From Rhodoferax lithotrophicus (GTDB lineage Bacteria; Pseudomonadota; Gammaproteobacteria; Burkholderiales; Burkholderiaceae_C): 64,000 bases of DNA. Both the position numbers and the translations under genes were made by a program. Under the pieces are notes generated by a model. The model saw nothing but the letters and a program-made list of their open reading frames with translations, had not been told where the DNA came from and searched no databases. Positions 25,017-33,220 of the stretch are shown here, piece by piece. Position 1 is the stretch's first letter; each line of letters starts with the position of its first letter. Location: the NCBI RefSeq assembly GCF_019973615.1, contig NZ_AP024238.1, positions 4,175,989-4,239,988 of the forward strand. The letters run 5' to 3'.

Positions 25017-26804
25017 ATGCGTTTGATGCCCCCAATAACCGCCTTCAGAACCTTTGTGTCCCAAGCCTGGGCACTCTCACGACCTTACTTTGCCTCCGAG
25101 AAAAAATGGCAGGCACGTGCCATGCTGGCCGCCATCGTCGCCCTGAACCTGGCCTTGGTCTACATGGCGGTGTTGTTCAACGACTGGAACAAGCTGTTTT
25201 ACGATGCATTACAAGCCAAAAATGCCGACGTGTTCTGGGCGCAACTGGGGCGATTCACTTACCTGGCGTTTGCCTTCATCGTTATCGCGGTCTACAAGTT
25301 CTACCTGACCCAATTGCTGGAAATGCGCTGGCGCGCCTGGATGACCAGCCACTACCTGGAGCGCTGGTTGTCCAACCAGGCGTTTTACCGGCTGGAACTG
25401 GCCCGTTTTGCCAGCCCGCCCGATGCCGATGGCATGCCGGCCCGAAACCCCGACAACCCGGATCAGCGGATTCAGGAAGACATCAACCAGTTCACCGCGT
25501 ACAGCATTTCGCTGTCGATGGGTTTGCTCAACGCCGTGGTGACCCTGGCGAGTTTTGTCGGCATCCTGTGGGGCCTGTCGGGTGGTTTTGCGTTCACGCT
25601 GGGTGGTACAGCGTTCAACATCCCCGGCTTCATGGTCTGGATGGCACTGCTGTATTGCCTGGCGGGCAGCGTGATCACCCACTACATTGGCCGACCACAG
25701 ATCCAACTCAACTTTGAGCAGCAGCGCCTGGAGGCTGAATTCCGTCACCACATGGTGCGGGTGCGCGAATACAGCGAAGCCATTGCGCTGGATCGGGGCG
25801 AGGGTGTTGAGCGCCAGCAGTTGGACACGCGTTTTGGCCAGGTACTGGGCAACTATCTCGCGCTGATCAAGGCGCAAAAAGGCTTGATCTGGTTCACCAG
25901 CTTTTTTGGCCAAGCCGCCGTGGTATTTCCGTTTGTGGTGGCCGCACCGCGCTTTTTCAGCGGAGCCATTCAATTGGGCGAGCTGATGCAGATCTCCAGC
26001 GCATTTGGCCAGGTGCAAGGCGCTTTGAGCTGGTTTGTCGACAACTACAGCAGCTTGGCGGCCTGGCGTGCCACCACCGACCGTTTAACCAGTTTTGAAG
26101 CATCTTTTAATGCTCTAGCGCTTGATAATAAAGCGCTGGTAGCTACAAACTCTGAAGCACTCGAAAGTGTTGACCTGCAGCTTGAGCTGCCCGATGGGTC
26201 GCTGCTGTTGCAGCATACCCGGCTCAAAGCCGTGACGGGCGACAGCATCTTGTTGCAAGGGCCTTCTGGCAGCGGCAAATCCAGCCTGTTTCGCGCCTTT
26301 GCGGGCATCTGGCCGTTTGCCTCAGGGCATTTGCAGCGCCCGCAGGATGCCATGTTCATGCCACAACGGCCTTATTTCCCCAACGGGCCACTGCGTCAGG
26401 CCCTGGCTTACCCGCAGGTGGCCAGCCTTTTCACGGACGACGAGCTGCGCCAGGCGCTGACCCTCGCCGAATTGCCCGATCTGACCCACCAGCTGGACCG
26501 GGCTGATGCCTGGGGTCAAACACTCTCTGGCGGGGAACAACAGCGTTTGGCCATTGCCCGCGTGCTACTGAAAAAACCACAATGGGTATTTGCCGATGAA
26601 GCCACCAGCGCACTCGACGAAGCCACAGAAAATACCTTGTACAAACAGCTTCTAAAGCATATACAACAAGCGCAAGGAGCTATTATTTCAATAGCACATA
26701 AACCAGGTGTTGCCGCTTACCATACCCGTCAATGGGTACTTCAAAAACAAACGGGCAGTGACCCTGCCCGTTTTGAACTGAAGGAAACCAAGCTTCACAT
26801 CTGA
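25017..26804 (+). CDS. ABC transporter, fused permease and ATPase (SbmA/BacA-like, YddA type)
   Basis: 595 residues from the ATG at 25017 (AGGA 10 nt upstream). The N-terminal ~380 residues hold about six TM helices and the SbmA/BacA-like motif VLFNDWNKLFYDALQAKN. The ATPase half has Walker A GPSGSGKSS, signature LSGGEQQRL and Walker B WVFADEATSALDE. Proteins of this type move vitamin B12, peptides or very long acyl chains; the substrate here is open. Two stretches (about 363-378 in the linker, about 543-558 near the C-terminus) are encoded by degenerate copies of the dispersed repeat. The 3' end contains an intrinsic terminator for the opposing gene. Confidence 0.9.
   Translation: MRLMPPITAFRTFVSQAWALSRPYFASEKKWQARAMLAAIVALNLALVYMAVLFNDWNKLFYDALQAKNADVFWAQLGRFTYLAFAFIVIAVYKFYLTQLLEMRWRAWMTSHYLERWLSNQAFYRLELARFASPPDADGMPARNPDNPDQRIQEDINQFTAYSISLSMGLLNAVVTLASFVGILWGLSGGFAFTLGGTAFNIPGFMVWMALLYCLAGSVITHYIGRPQIQLNFEQQRLEAEFRHHMVRVREYSEAIALDRGEGVERQQLDTRFGQVLGNYLALIKAQKGLIWFTSFFGQAAVVFPFVVAAPRFFSGAIQLGELMQISSAFGQVQGALSWFVDNYSSLAAWRATTDRLTSFEASFNALALDNKALVATNSEALESVDLQLELPDGSLLLQHTRLKAVTGDSILLQGPSGSGKSSLFRAFAGIWPFASGHLQRPQDAMFMPQRPYFPNGPLRQALAYPQVASLFTDDELRQALTLAELPDLTHQLDRADAWGQTLSGGEQQRLAIARVLLKKPQWVFADEATSALDEATENTLYKQLLKHIQQAQGAIISIAHKPGVAAYHTRQWVLQKQTGSDPARFELKETKLHI
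26104..26150 (+). repeat. Dispersed palindromic repeat, copy in the ABC transporter linker
   Basis: TGCTCTAGCGCTTGATAATA followed by AAGCGCTGGTAGCTAC; arms AGCGCTT/AAGCGCT are complementary. Read in frame as NALALDNKALVAT, between the membrane and ATPase domains. Confidence 0.55.
26644..26690 (+). repeat. Dispersed palindromic repeat, second copy in the ABC transporter gene
   Basis: AACAGCTTCTAAAGCATATA then CAACAAGCGCAAGGAGCTAT; the right arm ACAAGCGCAAGnAGCTAT matches copies at 6757 and 40411. Read in frame near the end of the ATPase domain. Confidence 0.45.
26739..26773 (-). terminator. Intrinsic terminator of the minus-strand gene, inside the ABC coding region
   Basis: Stem AAACGGGCAG (26749-26758) and CTGCCCGTTT (26764-26773) with a 5 nt loop. 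On the minus strand the stem is followed by a run of five T broken once (GTTTGTTTTTG sense), about 22 nt after the stop of the minus gene. On the plus strand it has four T and could act too. It encodes QTGSDPARFE of the transporter. Confidence 0.75.
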
Positions 26805-27298
26805 GGTTTCTCGGTCTTGGCAATCTTGGTGGGAGAGTAGGTGAAAGACTGCTCCGTCATCAAACCTTGGGTGGAGGCATCCAGTCGGTTCGGAGTCAAC
26901 TGGACTTGGTCTTTCACCTCTTGCTGCACCTGAACAGCGCTGGCACTGGCCAGCCAAAGTGATTTCATGTTGTCCAGCAACAACTGGTACATCGGTGGTT
27001 CAGGCGGCGGCTTGACTTCTTCAGGGGCCGGTTTTTTAACCGTCCAATCGGTCTGTACGGCTTCAGAGGAGCCAGCTCGGGTGGGGTCGGCCACACTGCT
27101 GTACACACCTTCTCCAAAATTGGGTTTATCCACCTGGTTGATCATGTTGATCACGCTGGGCACAGGTTCATCCGGTATCGCGTTTTGATGGCTTGGATTC
27201 ACGGGTGCTACAGGTACCACTTTCCCGGTTGCGAGCGAAGCCGACTCCGCAGCAAGCGGCCGCGAACTGGGAATCCGGTCAATGGAAGGTAGTTGCAT
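26795..27298 (-). CDS. Hypothetical protein
   Basis: 167 residues, not recognised. The first 110 residues are Pro/Ser/Val-rich and look disordered (EEVKPPPEPPMYQ); the rest (about 105-140) is a predicted helix, LLDNMKSLWLASASAVQVQQ. There is no signal peptide or TM helix. Its 3' end overlaps the ABC gene by 10 bp in convergent orientation and has its own terminator within that gene, which supports expression. Confidence 0.6.
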   Translation of the reverse strand: MQLPSIDRIPSSRPLAAESASLATGKVVPVAPVNPSHQNAIPDEPVPSVINMINQVDKPNFGEGVYSSVADPTRAGSSEAVQTDWTVKKPAPEEVKPPPEPPMYQLLLDNMKSLWLASASAVQVQQEVKDQVQLTPNRLDASTQGLMTEQSFTYSPTKIAKTEKPQM

Positions 27299-27650
27299 GG
27301 TGTGTAAGGCGTCAGAATGGGTCTGGGGTCTTTCCTCCGTTCGTTGACTCTATAACGGCAGAATTGAGGGGTAATTTAGGCCTATTTTTAAAATTAATCC
27401 ATTTATTTCAAAAAAGGGTGGTTTGCACCCCTCATGCAGCCCGAACAACCCTGTCCCACAGCGCCCTGGCACAGCCCGCCGCTGAAATCAGGCCGGGTTA
27501 TCATCACCTGAACTTAGAGCGATTGGTGGTATCGCATGTGTCTGACAGATTGGAAATGGAATTAACAACTTGGACCCTCAGCGCGGCTACGTCCTGTGTC
27601 TGTGTCTGTGTCATTCTGGCCCCATGGCTTCATCTTGAGGTATCGCGTTT
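27299..27650. other. 352 bp divergent intergenic region
   Basis: It separates the minus-strand hypothetical gene from the GH18-like gene. An A+T-rich stretch (27375-27420) is the likely promoter area, but I could not find a convincing -35/-10 pair. A plus-strand open frame across it (27193-27654) has no family features. Confidence 0.5.
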
Positions 27651-28730
27651 ATGAAGCATCAAATTTTCTCAAGACTGCGCTTGGGCTGGTTTTCCAGCAT
27701 CGTCTGCTTGGGTGCCGTGGTGGCGCTGGTCAGTTACCTTTGGACTTCTCCAGACATCAACATTTTTTCACCCCACAAAACACCCCTGCTTTTCAGCCCG
27801 TATCTGGATTTGAATCTGGCGACCGAGGTCACGACACCGTTGTCCAACACTTTTTTTTCGGCCAACACCAAATCAAGCCTCAAAATGCCCACCTCAGAGT
27901 TGCTCAAGGGTTTCAAGACCTTGACGCTGGCCTTTGCCAGCGGTGAATGTGGCACAGAGCACTGGGGTGGCCTGAACGCCCAAACCTTGGCAGCAGCCAA
28001 TATTCAAGCCCTGCAGCAAGCGGATGTGGGTTACATGATCTCCACTGGCGGAGCCGATGACATGTTCACGTGCAGCACCGAGAAAGGCATGGAAACCTTC
28101 ATCACACGTTACCAGTCCAGCCATTTAAGGGGGTTTGACTTCAACATCGAAGCCCAGCAGACCGAAGCCATGATTCAAAGCCTAGTGCATCAAGTGCGTC
28201 TTGCGATGAACCGTCACCCTGACTTGCGCATCAGTTTCACGCTTGCCGCCACAGGGTCTGGTGACCACAACAGCCTGAACCTGACCGGCCAGCGGGTTAT
28301 GAACGCCATCGCCAAAGAGGAAATGGAGAACTACCATATCAACCTGATGGTGATGAACTATGGTCATGCGGACCGCGGCAACTGCGTGGTGCGTCATGAC
28401 CAATGTGACATGGTGGCCTCGGCCATCCATGCAGTGAATAACCTCAGCCGCAAATACCACCTGCCGCTGAACTACATCGAAGTCACTCCGATGGTGGGTA
28501 TCAACGACGAAACCAGTAATGTATTTACACTGGAGGATGCCCACAAACTGGCCACATTTGCCAAGACTTACGGCCTGGGTGGCCTGCATTTTTGGTCGCT
28601 GAACCGTGACATGGCCTGCACCAGTGCCAGCACCCGTGCCTCAGCCACATGCCATGGCTTGCCCGGTATCGACAAGTTGGCATTCACCCAAGCCTTTGCC
28701 TGGCTCACGGCACCACCCAGCCAGCCCTGA
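27651..28730 (+). CDS. GH18-like (chitinase-fold) membrane-anchored or secreted protein
   Basis: 359 residues. A hydrophobic helix at about 12-30 acts as a signal anchor. The barrel has the GH18 features YMISTGGAD (SxGG motif) and, in place of DGxDxDxE, RGFDFNIE, with the catalytic acid E167 kept but the preceding assisting Asp replaced by N165. Late strands read YIEVTPMVGIND and GLGGLHFWSLNRD, typical of GH18. It could hydrolyse or only bind beta-1,4-linked N-acetylglucosamine polymers such as chitin or peptidoglycan fragments. Convergent with the epimerase gene, with 1 bp between the ends. Confidence 0.75.
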   Translation: MKHQIFSRLRLGWFSSIVCLGAVVALVSYLWTSPDINIFSPHKTPLLFSPYLDLNLATEVTTPLSNTFFSANTKSSLKMPTSELLKGFKTLTLAFASGECGTEHWGGLNAQTLAAANIQALQQADVGYMISTGGADDMFTCSTEKGMETFITRYQSSHLRGFDFNIEAQQTEAMIQSLVHQVRLAMNRHPDLRISFTLAATGSGDHNSLNLTGQRVMNAIAKEEMENYHINLMVMNYGHADRGNCVVRHDQCDMVASAIHAVNNLSRKYHLPLNYIEVTPMVGINDETSNVFTLEDAHKLATFAKTYGLGGLHFWSLNRDMACTSASTRASATCHGLPGIDKLAFTQAFAWLTAPPSQP

Positions 28731-28731
28731 T

Positions 28732-29679
28732 TCAGCCGCTCAAACCTGTCTGCACAGTGGGATACCGCAATTTCAGACGCAGTTCTTTTTTCAGCCGTGT
28801 GTTGTCCATGCGGCGTGACTCCCCCATAAAACTCAGCAGCATCAAAGGCAATTGATTTTGTGCCCCTTCACGCGACACACGGGGCGGACGGGGCAAACCA
28901 AACAAGTCAGCGGCCAAATCAAAATAGTCCCCCATCTTCAGGCAGCTATCGTCATTCACATTGACCACACGACCATGCCAACCGCGCCAAAGGGCCGCCA
29001 CACAGGCACGAGCCAGGTCGTCGGCATGAATGTGATTGGTAAACACATCCTCTTCAGGACGCAAGACCGGTGTACCTTTGAGCAGCCGCTCACGCGGTGT
29101 TCCGCCTTCACGATTGAGGGCGTAAATGCCCGGAATACGCAAGGTGCTGGTGCGCACACCCCTGGCCCGACCAAAGTGACGGACTCTGTTTTCCGCATCA
29201 ATTCGCCTCTGGGCCCTTACTGTTTCAGCATGAGTAGCTCTTGTTTCCAGAGCAATCTCACCTTGGCAATCCCCATACACACCGCTGGTTGAAGCATAGA
29301 CCAGCGCCTGGGGTGGAGCACGTCTGCACAATGTGCTCAAAAGTGCCTGGGTTCGCGGGTCTTGCCTGCCACTGCCAGGCGGCGGGGCTAGATGCACCAC
29401 ATAAGTCGCCAAACCACTCAGCCGCCTAAGGCTGGCAGGTTGGTCGAGATTCCCCACCAGCGGTGTGATGCCGCGTGTGCGAAATTCATCCACGCGCGTG
29501 GGGCTGGAGGTCAGAACCAGCAAACGTACACGCGGGCTCAAAATCTGCGCTACACGCAAACCCACATCACCACAGCCCACCAACAACACACGTTCTCGCC
29601 GAAAACGTGCTGGCAAGGCTCCAGGTCGGGTGGCATAGAGCTGGGGATGAGGGCTTCGCAATGCAGGCAAAATTGACAC
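28732..29679 (-). CDS. NAD(P)-dependent epimerase/dehydratase-like protein (extended SDR, YeeZ-like)
   Basis: 315 residues starting at a GTG at 29679 with no well-spaced ribosome site, so the start is uncertain. The Rossmann motif VLLVGCGDVGLRVAQIL comes about 28 residues in; VYASTSGVYGDCQG carries the SDR YxxxK-like region (Y but no evident Lys four residues on). Atypical extended SDRs of this kind are common in betaproteobacteria; no substrate known. Divergent from the flavodoxin-reductase-like gene, with 40 bp between starts. Confidence 0.75.
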   Translation of the reverse strand: MSILPALRSPHPQLYATRPGALPARFRRERVLLVGCGDVGLRVAQILSPRVRLLVLTSSPTRVDEFRTRGITPLVGNLDQPASLRRLSGLATYVVHLAPPPGSGRQDPRTQALLSTLCRRAPPQALVYASTSGVYGDCQGEIALETRATHAETVRAQRRIDAENRVRHFGRARGVRTSTLRIPGIYALNREGGTPRERLLKGTPVLRPEEDVFTNHIHADDLARACVAALWRGWHGRVVNVNDDSCLKMGDYFDLAADLFGLPRPPRVSREGAQNQLPLMLLSFMGESRRMDNTRLKKELRLKLRYPTVQTGLSG

Positions 29680-29719
29680 CTTTGATCATTTAAACAAACG
29701 CCTTGAGGATAACCAGAAT

Positions 29720-30772
29720 ATGACCGCCAGCAGCTCCACTTTTCAAGTCACCATCGAACCCAGTGGGCGCAGCTTCATGGTGACACTCACTGAAACCTTG
29801 CTGGCAGCGGGTATTGCCCAGGGTGTCAATCTGCCCTACGGCTGCAAGGACGGCGCTTGTGGTTCATGCAAGTGCAAAAAACTCAGTGGTACGGTCACCC
29901 ATGGTACACACCAAAACAAGGCCTTGAGTAACGAAGAAGAAGCACAAGGTTGGGTACTCACCTGTTGCGCGACCGCCAGCAGCGATGTGGTACTGGAGTC
30001 GCGCCAGGTCACGGCTGAAGGTGCGTTGCCCATCAAGAAAATGCCGACCCGGGTCCAACTGCTTGAAAGAGTGTCGCCTGATGTGATACGCATGGTGTTA
30101 CAGATGCCGGCCAATGAAGCCTTTCAATTCCATGCTGGCCAATACATCGAGTTTTTGCTGCGTGACAACATCCGTCGCAGTTACTCCATGGCCAGTGCCC
30201 CCCATCTGATCGCTCAGGGGCTGGAGCTGCACATTCGCCACATGCCTGGCGGTAAATTTACGGACCATGTATTTGGCGAAATGAAAGAACGCGATATTTT
30301 GCGTATTGAAGGGCCTTATGGCAGTTTTTATCTGCGCGAAAACAGCTCTAAACCCATGGTGTTATTAGCTTCAGGCACCGGGTTTGCCCCGATCAAAGCG
30401 CTGATCGAGCACATGCAGTTTGCTGGCATCACCCGCCCCACCACCTTGTACTGGGGTGGACGCAGACCCCAGGATTTGTACATGTCCGATTGGGTAAATG
30501 CCAAGCTCGCCGAGATGCCCAACCTGCATTACGTGCCCGTGGTGTCTGATGCAACTTCAGAAGATGCCTGGACTGGCCGCACCGGATTTGTTCATCAAGC
30601 GGTGCTGGAGGACTTTCCAAACCTCAGCAATTACCAGGTCTATGCCTGTGGGGCACCTGTTGTGGTGGAATCTGCACAACGGGATTATGTGAAGGCTGGA
30701 CTGCCTGTTGATGAGTTCTACGCGGACTCATTCACCTCCGAGGCCGACAAACACCCAAAGCCCCAACAATAA
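29720..30772 (+). CDS. 2Fe-2S/FAD/NAD(P)H oxidoreductase (CDP-6-deoxy-delta-3,4-glucoseen reductase-like)
   Basis: 350 residues. An N-terminal plant-type ferredoxin domain holds CKDGACGSCKCKK (three Cys) and a fourth Cys in LTCCATA. A ferredoxin-reductase module follows with the FAD motif RRSYSMAS and the NAD motif VLLASGTGFAPIKALIEHM. Betaproteobacterial genomes label this family as AscD/E3-like, but it is also close to monooxygenase reductases, so the acceptor is unknown. No nucleotide-sugar gene cluster is nearby, so a role in deoxysugar synthesis is doubtful. Confidence 0.85.
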   Translation: MTASSSTFQVTIEPSGRSFMVTLTETLLAAGIAQGVNLPYGCKDGACGSCKCKKLSGTVTHGTHQNKALSNEEEAQGWVLTCCATASSDVVLESRQVTAEGALPIKKMPTRVQLLERVSPDVIRMVLQMPANEAFQFHAGQYIEFLLRDNIRRSYSMASAPHLIAQGLELHIRHMPGGKFTDHVFGEMKERDILRIEGPYGSFYLRENSSKPMVLLASGTGFAPIKALIEHMQFAGITRPTTLYWGGRRPQDLYMSDWVNAKLAEMPNLHYVPVVSDATSEDAWTGRTGFVHQAVLEDFPNLSNYQVYACGAPVVVESAQRDYVKAGLPVDEFYADSFTSEADKHPKPQQ

Positions 30773-31056
30773 GGGCGAAAAACCAATCAGAGGTATTATT
30801 TGCATGAGGGTCCCGCAAAAGTAGCGCTTGAAGTCGTTTACTTTTGCACCGTTCTGTCCCATGGAACCATGGTTTTCCTGCTACGTTGCACCACTCATCC
30901 GCCCATATCTCCAGAAAACATGCACCTCAATTTGGAAGACAAGTTGCCTGCAGAATACTGAATTTTCCCGGATGACTTGTTTGTCGGAGCGGCATACCAT
31001 GGGCGGTTCGGCGGATCCGCCGCACACAGCGGTATATGCAACAGCGCATGGAACCC

Positions 31057-31785
31057 ATGAAAAATACAGCGAATACGCCCACCCTACCCGACTATCCAGC
31101 ACAAAGCCAACTGACAGCACATCAACAGGAACAGCAAGAATCCCTGACCACACAGTATCGGACGGCCATTCTTGAGAAGCTCAGCAAGGCACCTGTTGAA
31201 AATGAAATCCGGGACTTTCTGATCCAAGTGTGGACACCCATTCTGGCGGCACATGCAGTACGCCAAGGCCCGGAACACCCAGCAACACTGAAGTTCAAGC
31301 AGGCGGCCGTTGAACTCATCAACATCCATACCGCCTTGCTCAGGCGGGCTGAGCGCAAGCAGGCGATGGGTCAAGCCCCCAAACTGGTGGAAAAACTTCG
31401 CCAAGGCATGAGCTGGATGGGCCTATCCCCAGAGGAACAAGATCGTCACATCCAAAGTATTGGCAGCAACTTGACAGATGCCTTCTTGACTGAGCATCCG
31501 GTGGTGGCAAGCAACCCTCTCTCGACCGAACGCAGGTCTGGTCACCGTGCCCGCCAAGCCAGTATCAAACCCAAGGTGCACCACACCCCTGTAGACGGCT
31601 TGCTTGTCGGGGATGAGAACACGGACTTTGACTGGCATTTGTGGGAAACGGCCCTGAATGATCAAACCGCAACACCGGCCAATCCTGATCAGCAATACGC
31701 TCCTGCCCTGATTCCGCCGGCCTCTCAAGACACCCCCACGAACCTCCCGGACTTCTGGGGAAACTACCTTGGCCACAAGCTTTGA
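31057..31785 (+). CDS. Hypothetical protein resembling the C-terminal part of DUF1631
   Basis: 242 residues from the ATG at 31057 (MKNTANTPTLPDYP); ATGs at 31036 and 31048 are alternatives and none has a strong ribosome site. Residues about 45-145, with NEIRDFLIQVWTPILAAHAV and KLVEKLRQGMSWMGLSPEEQ, resemble the C-terminal helical region of the DUF1631 family, whose members are about 700 residues long. It may be a truncated relative or an independent small member. The tail is low-complexity and ends in LPDFWGNYLGHKL. No neighbour explains it. Confidence 0.5.
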   Translation: MKNTANTPTLPDYPAQSQLTAHQQEQQESLTTQYRTAILEKLSKAPVENEIRDFLIQVWTPILAAHAVRQGPEHPATLKFKQAAVELINIHTALLRRAERKQAMGQAPKLVEKLRQGMSWMGLSPEEQDRHIQSIGSNLTDAFLTEHPVVASNPLSTERRSGHRARQASIKPKVHHTPVDGLLVGDENTDFDWHLWETALNDQTATPANPDQQYAPALIPPASQDTPTNLPDFWGNYLGHKL

Positions 31786-31947
31786 TGCCCCACCTTTGTT
31801 GCCAATGCGCGAAGCCGGCGGATTGCACCCTTTTATGGAGCGCTGTTACACAAACATTACAAATTAGCGCCCAATGACGACAGCGACACCATCAAAAAAA
31901 CAACACTGGTAGCCCGAATGGTCAGAATGATCGCTGCGCGTGATCAC

Positions 31948-32604
31948 TCAAGTTTCAACCGTTTGTTCGTTATCACCCATTGAGCCACCCAATAACTCAA
32001 ACCCCAGCCCCAACAGCATCACACTGATCACCGACAACAACAAGGTACTGGCCTGAACATGATCCGACACCACCAGCGGATGTACATCTTGCCGACCAGA
32101 CAAGGTAAACACGGCACGCAGCACAAACAAACACGCGATCAACGCTGCACCAATTTCCACGAGGTACAAAACAGTCGAACGTAATTGCTTGCGTTTTTGT
32201 AGCAACAACATCAGGATCAAAAGAGATTGGGAGGCAAAAACAGCGGCACCCAACATGATGCGCCCCCGAGGGTCATCCTGCAACATCAAGAAACCCGCAA
32301 TAGCCACCATCACCGGAAGCTTGACCCATCCATGCAACGAACGTCGGTTTTGCCAGCAAAGCACACATTCCGCCAGCAGCGCCAACGTGCAAGCCAAAGC
32401 CACATTGGCCAATACCACTGAAAAAATTGGCCCCATCGGCAACTCGAAACTCAAAAAGCCATACACCACGGCAAAACATGTCAATGCTCCGGCCCAAAAT
32501 GCCAGGCCCCGATCTTTGCCATAAGAAATGCCTGCAATCCATGCAGCCAAGGTCAGACAACCCAAAAAAACTGCCAGTTGTGCAATTGGAATTGCGTTTC
32601 CCAT
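31948..32604 (-). CDS. Seven-TM hypothetical membrane protein
   Basis: 218 residues from the ATG at 32604 (MGNAIPIAQLAVF), chosen because GGGAGG lies about 6 nt upstream; the open frame extends 17 codons further. Seven hydrophobic helices are visible, the last ending in LGLGFELLGGSMGDNEQ. The helix pattern and the FSVVLANVALACTLALLAECV segment remind me of the sensor halves of betaproteobacterial diguanylate cyclases, but no GGDEF domain follows, so it may be a shortened relative. Function unknown. Confidence 0.55.
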   Translation of the reverse strand: MGNAIPIAQLAVFLGCLTLAAWIAGISYGKDRGLAFWAGALTCFAVVYGFLSFELPMGPIFSVVLANVALACTLALLAECVLCWQNRRSLHGWVKLPVMVAIAGFLMLQDDPRGRIMLGAAVFASQSLLILMLLLQKRKQLRSTVLYLVEIGAALIACLFVLRAVFTLSGRQDVHPLVVSDHVQASTLLLSVISVMLLGLGFELLGGSMGDNEQTVET

Positions 32605-32913
32605 ATCGGCCTCCCTTCCACCCTGTGAAGAATACGTTGTGTAGTCACCCATCATGACAACAGGGTGTGTGCGCCCGCACCGTAGTCCTGTGCGTGCGCC
32701 CAGCCTTCGGCCACCACCCTTGCGACGAAGCTATCACGGGGGAAATTGAAAAATGAAACACTTTGTAAAGCCCATCCAGACGGCAAATACACGGATTCAG
32801 CCAGTTTTTAGGGGGTATCTTTGGGTGGTGACAGGCCACGCCAAGCTGCACACTTGCCAAACCCGCCCATCTGCGTGAAACTCAACCATCCTCCAGACCA
32901 CACAAGCGACACC
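32605..32913. other. 309 bp divergent intergenic region
   Basis: Separates the seven-TM gene (minus) and the flagellar-rod-like gene (plus). I see no terminator, repeat or convincing promoter pair; open frames here are short and lack family features. Confidence 0.4.
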
Positions 32914-33213
32914 ATGACCACCCTGTCATCCACCGCACTCACGGGTGTGAATGCTGCGCAGACCCAACTGAATGTGTCGGCGCACAACATTGCCAACGTG
33001 AATACGCCCCGATTCAAACGACAGGAGGTAACCCTGATCGCGCAAACTCAGGGCGGTGTACAAACATCCGTTGAATCAGCGGACATGACTGGCAGCGCAC
33101 TGGCCAGCGATGTCGTGACGCAATTGCAGGCCAAACACGCCTTCCTGGCGAATCTGGCCGTGTTCAAAACGCATGACCGCGTCGCCGGAGCGTTGCTGGA
33201 TCAGTCAGCTTAA
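32914..33213 (+). CDS. Orphan flagellar basal-body rod-like protein
   Basis: 99 residues from the ATG at 32914. The N-terminus AAQTQLNVSAHNIANVNTPR matches the Flg_bb_rod motif of FlgB/C/F/G proteins (SxNIANxxTPG), and the C-terminus QAKHAFLANLAVFKTHDRVAGALLD resembles the C-terminal helix of rod proteins. No other flagellar gene is nearby, and the protein is shorter than FlgB or FlgC. It may be a spare rod-like subunit or a decayed duplicate. The usual Gly of TPGFK is replaced by Arg. Confidence 0.7.
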   Translation: MTTLSSTALTGVNAAQTQLNVSAHNIANVNTPRFKRQEVTLIAQTQGGVQTSVESADMTGSALASDVVTQLQAKHAFLANLAVFKTHDRVAGALLDQSA

Positions 33214-33220
33214 GAAACCC

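Noticed and set aside
27193..27654. 153-codon plus-strand open frame before the GH18-like gene
   Set aside because: Overlaps the opposing hypothetical gene and a promoter-like A+T-rich region; no protein features.
31009..31022. 14 bp perfect palindrome CGGCGGATCCGCCG
   Set aside because: Lies upstream of an unknown gene and has no second copy that I found; could be chance in G+C-rich DNA.
30828..31175. 115-codon plus-strand open frame
   Set aside because: Overlaps the start of the DUF1631-like gene in another frame and has low-complexity Thr/Ser tail; not convincing.
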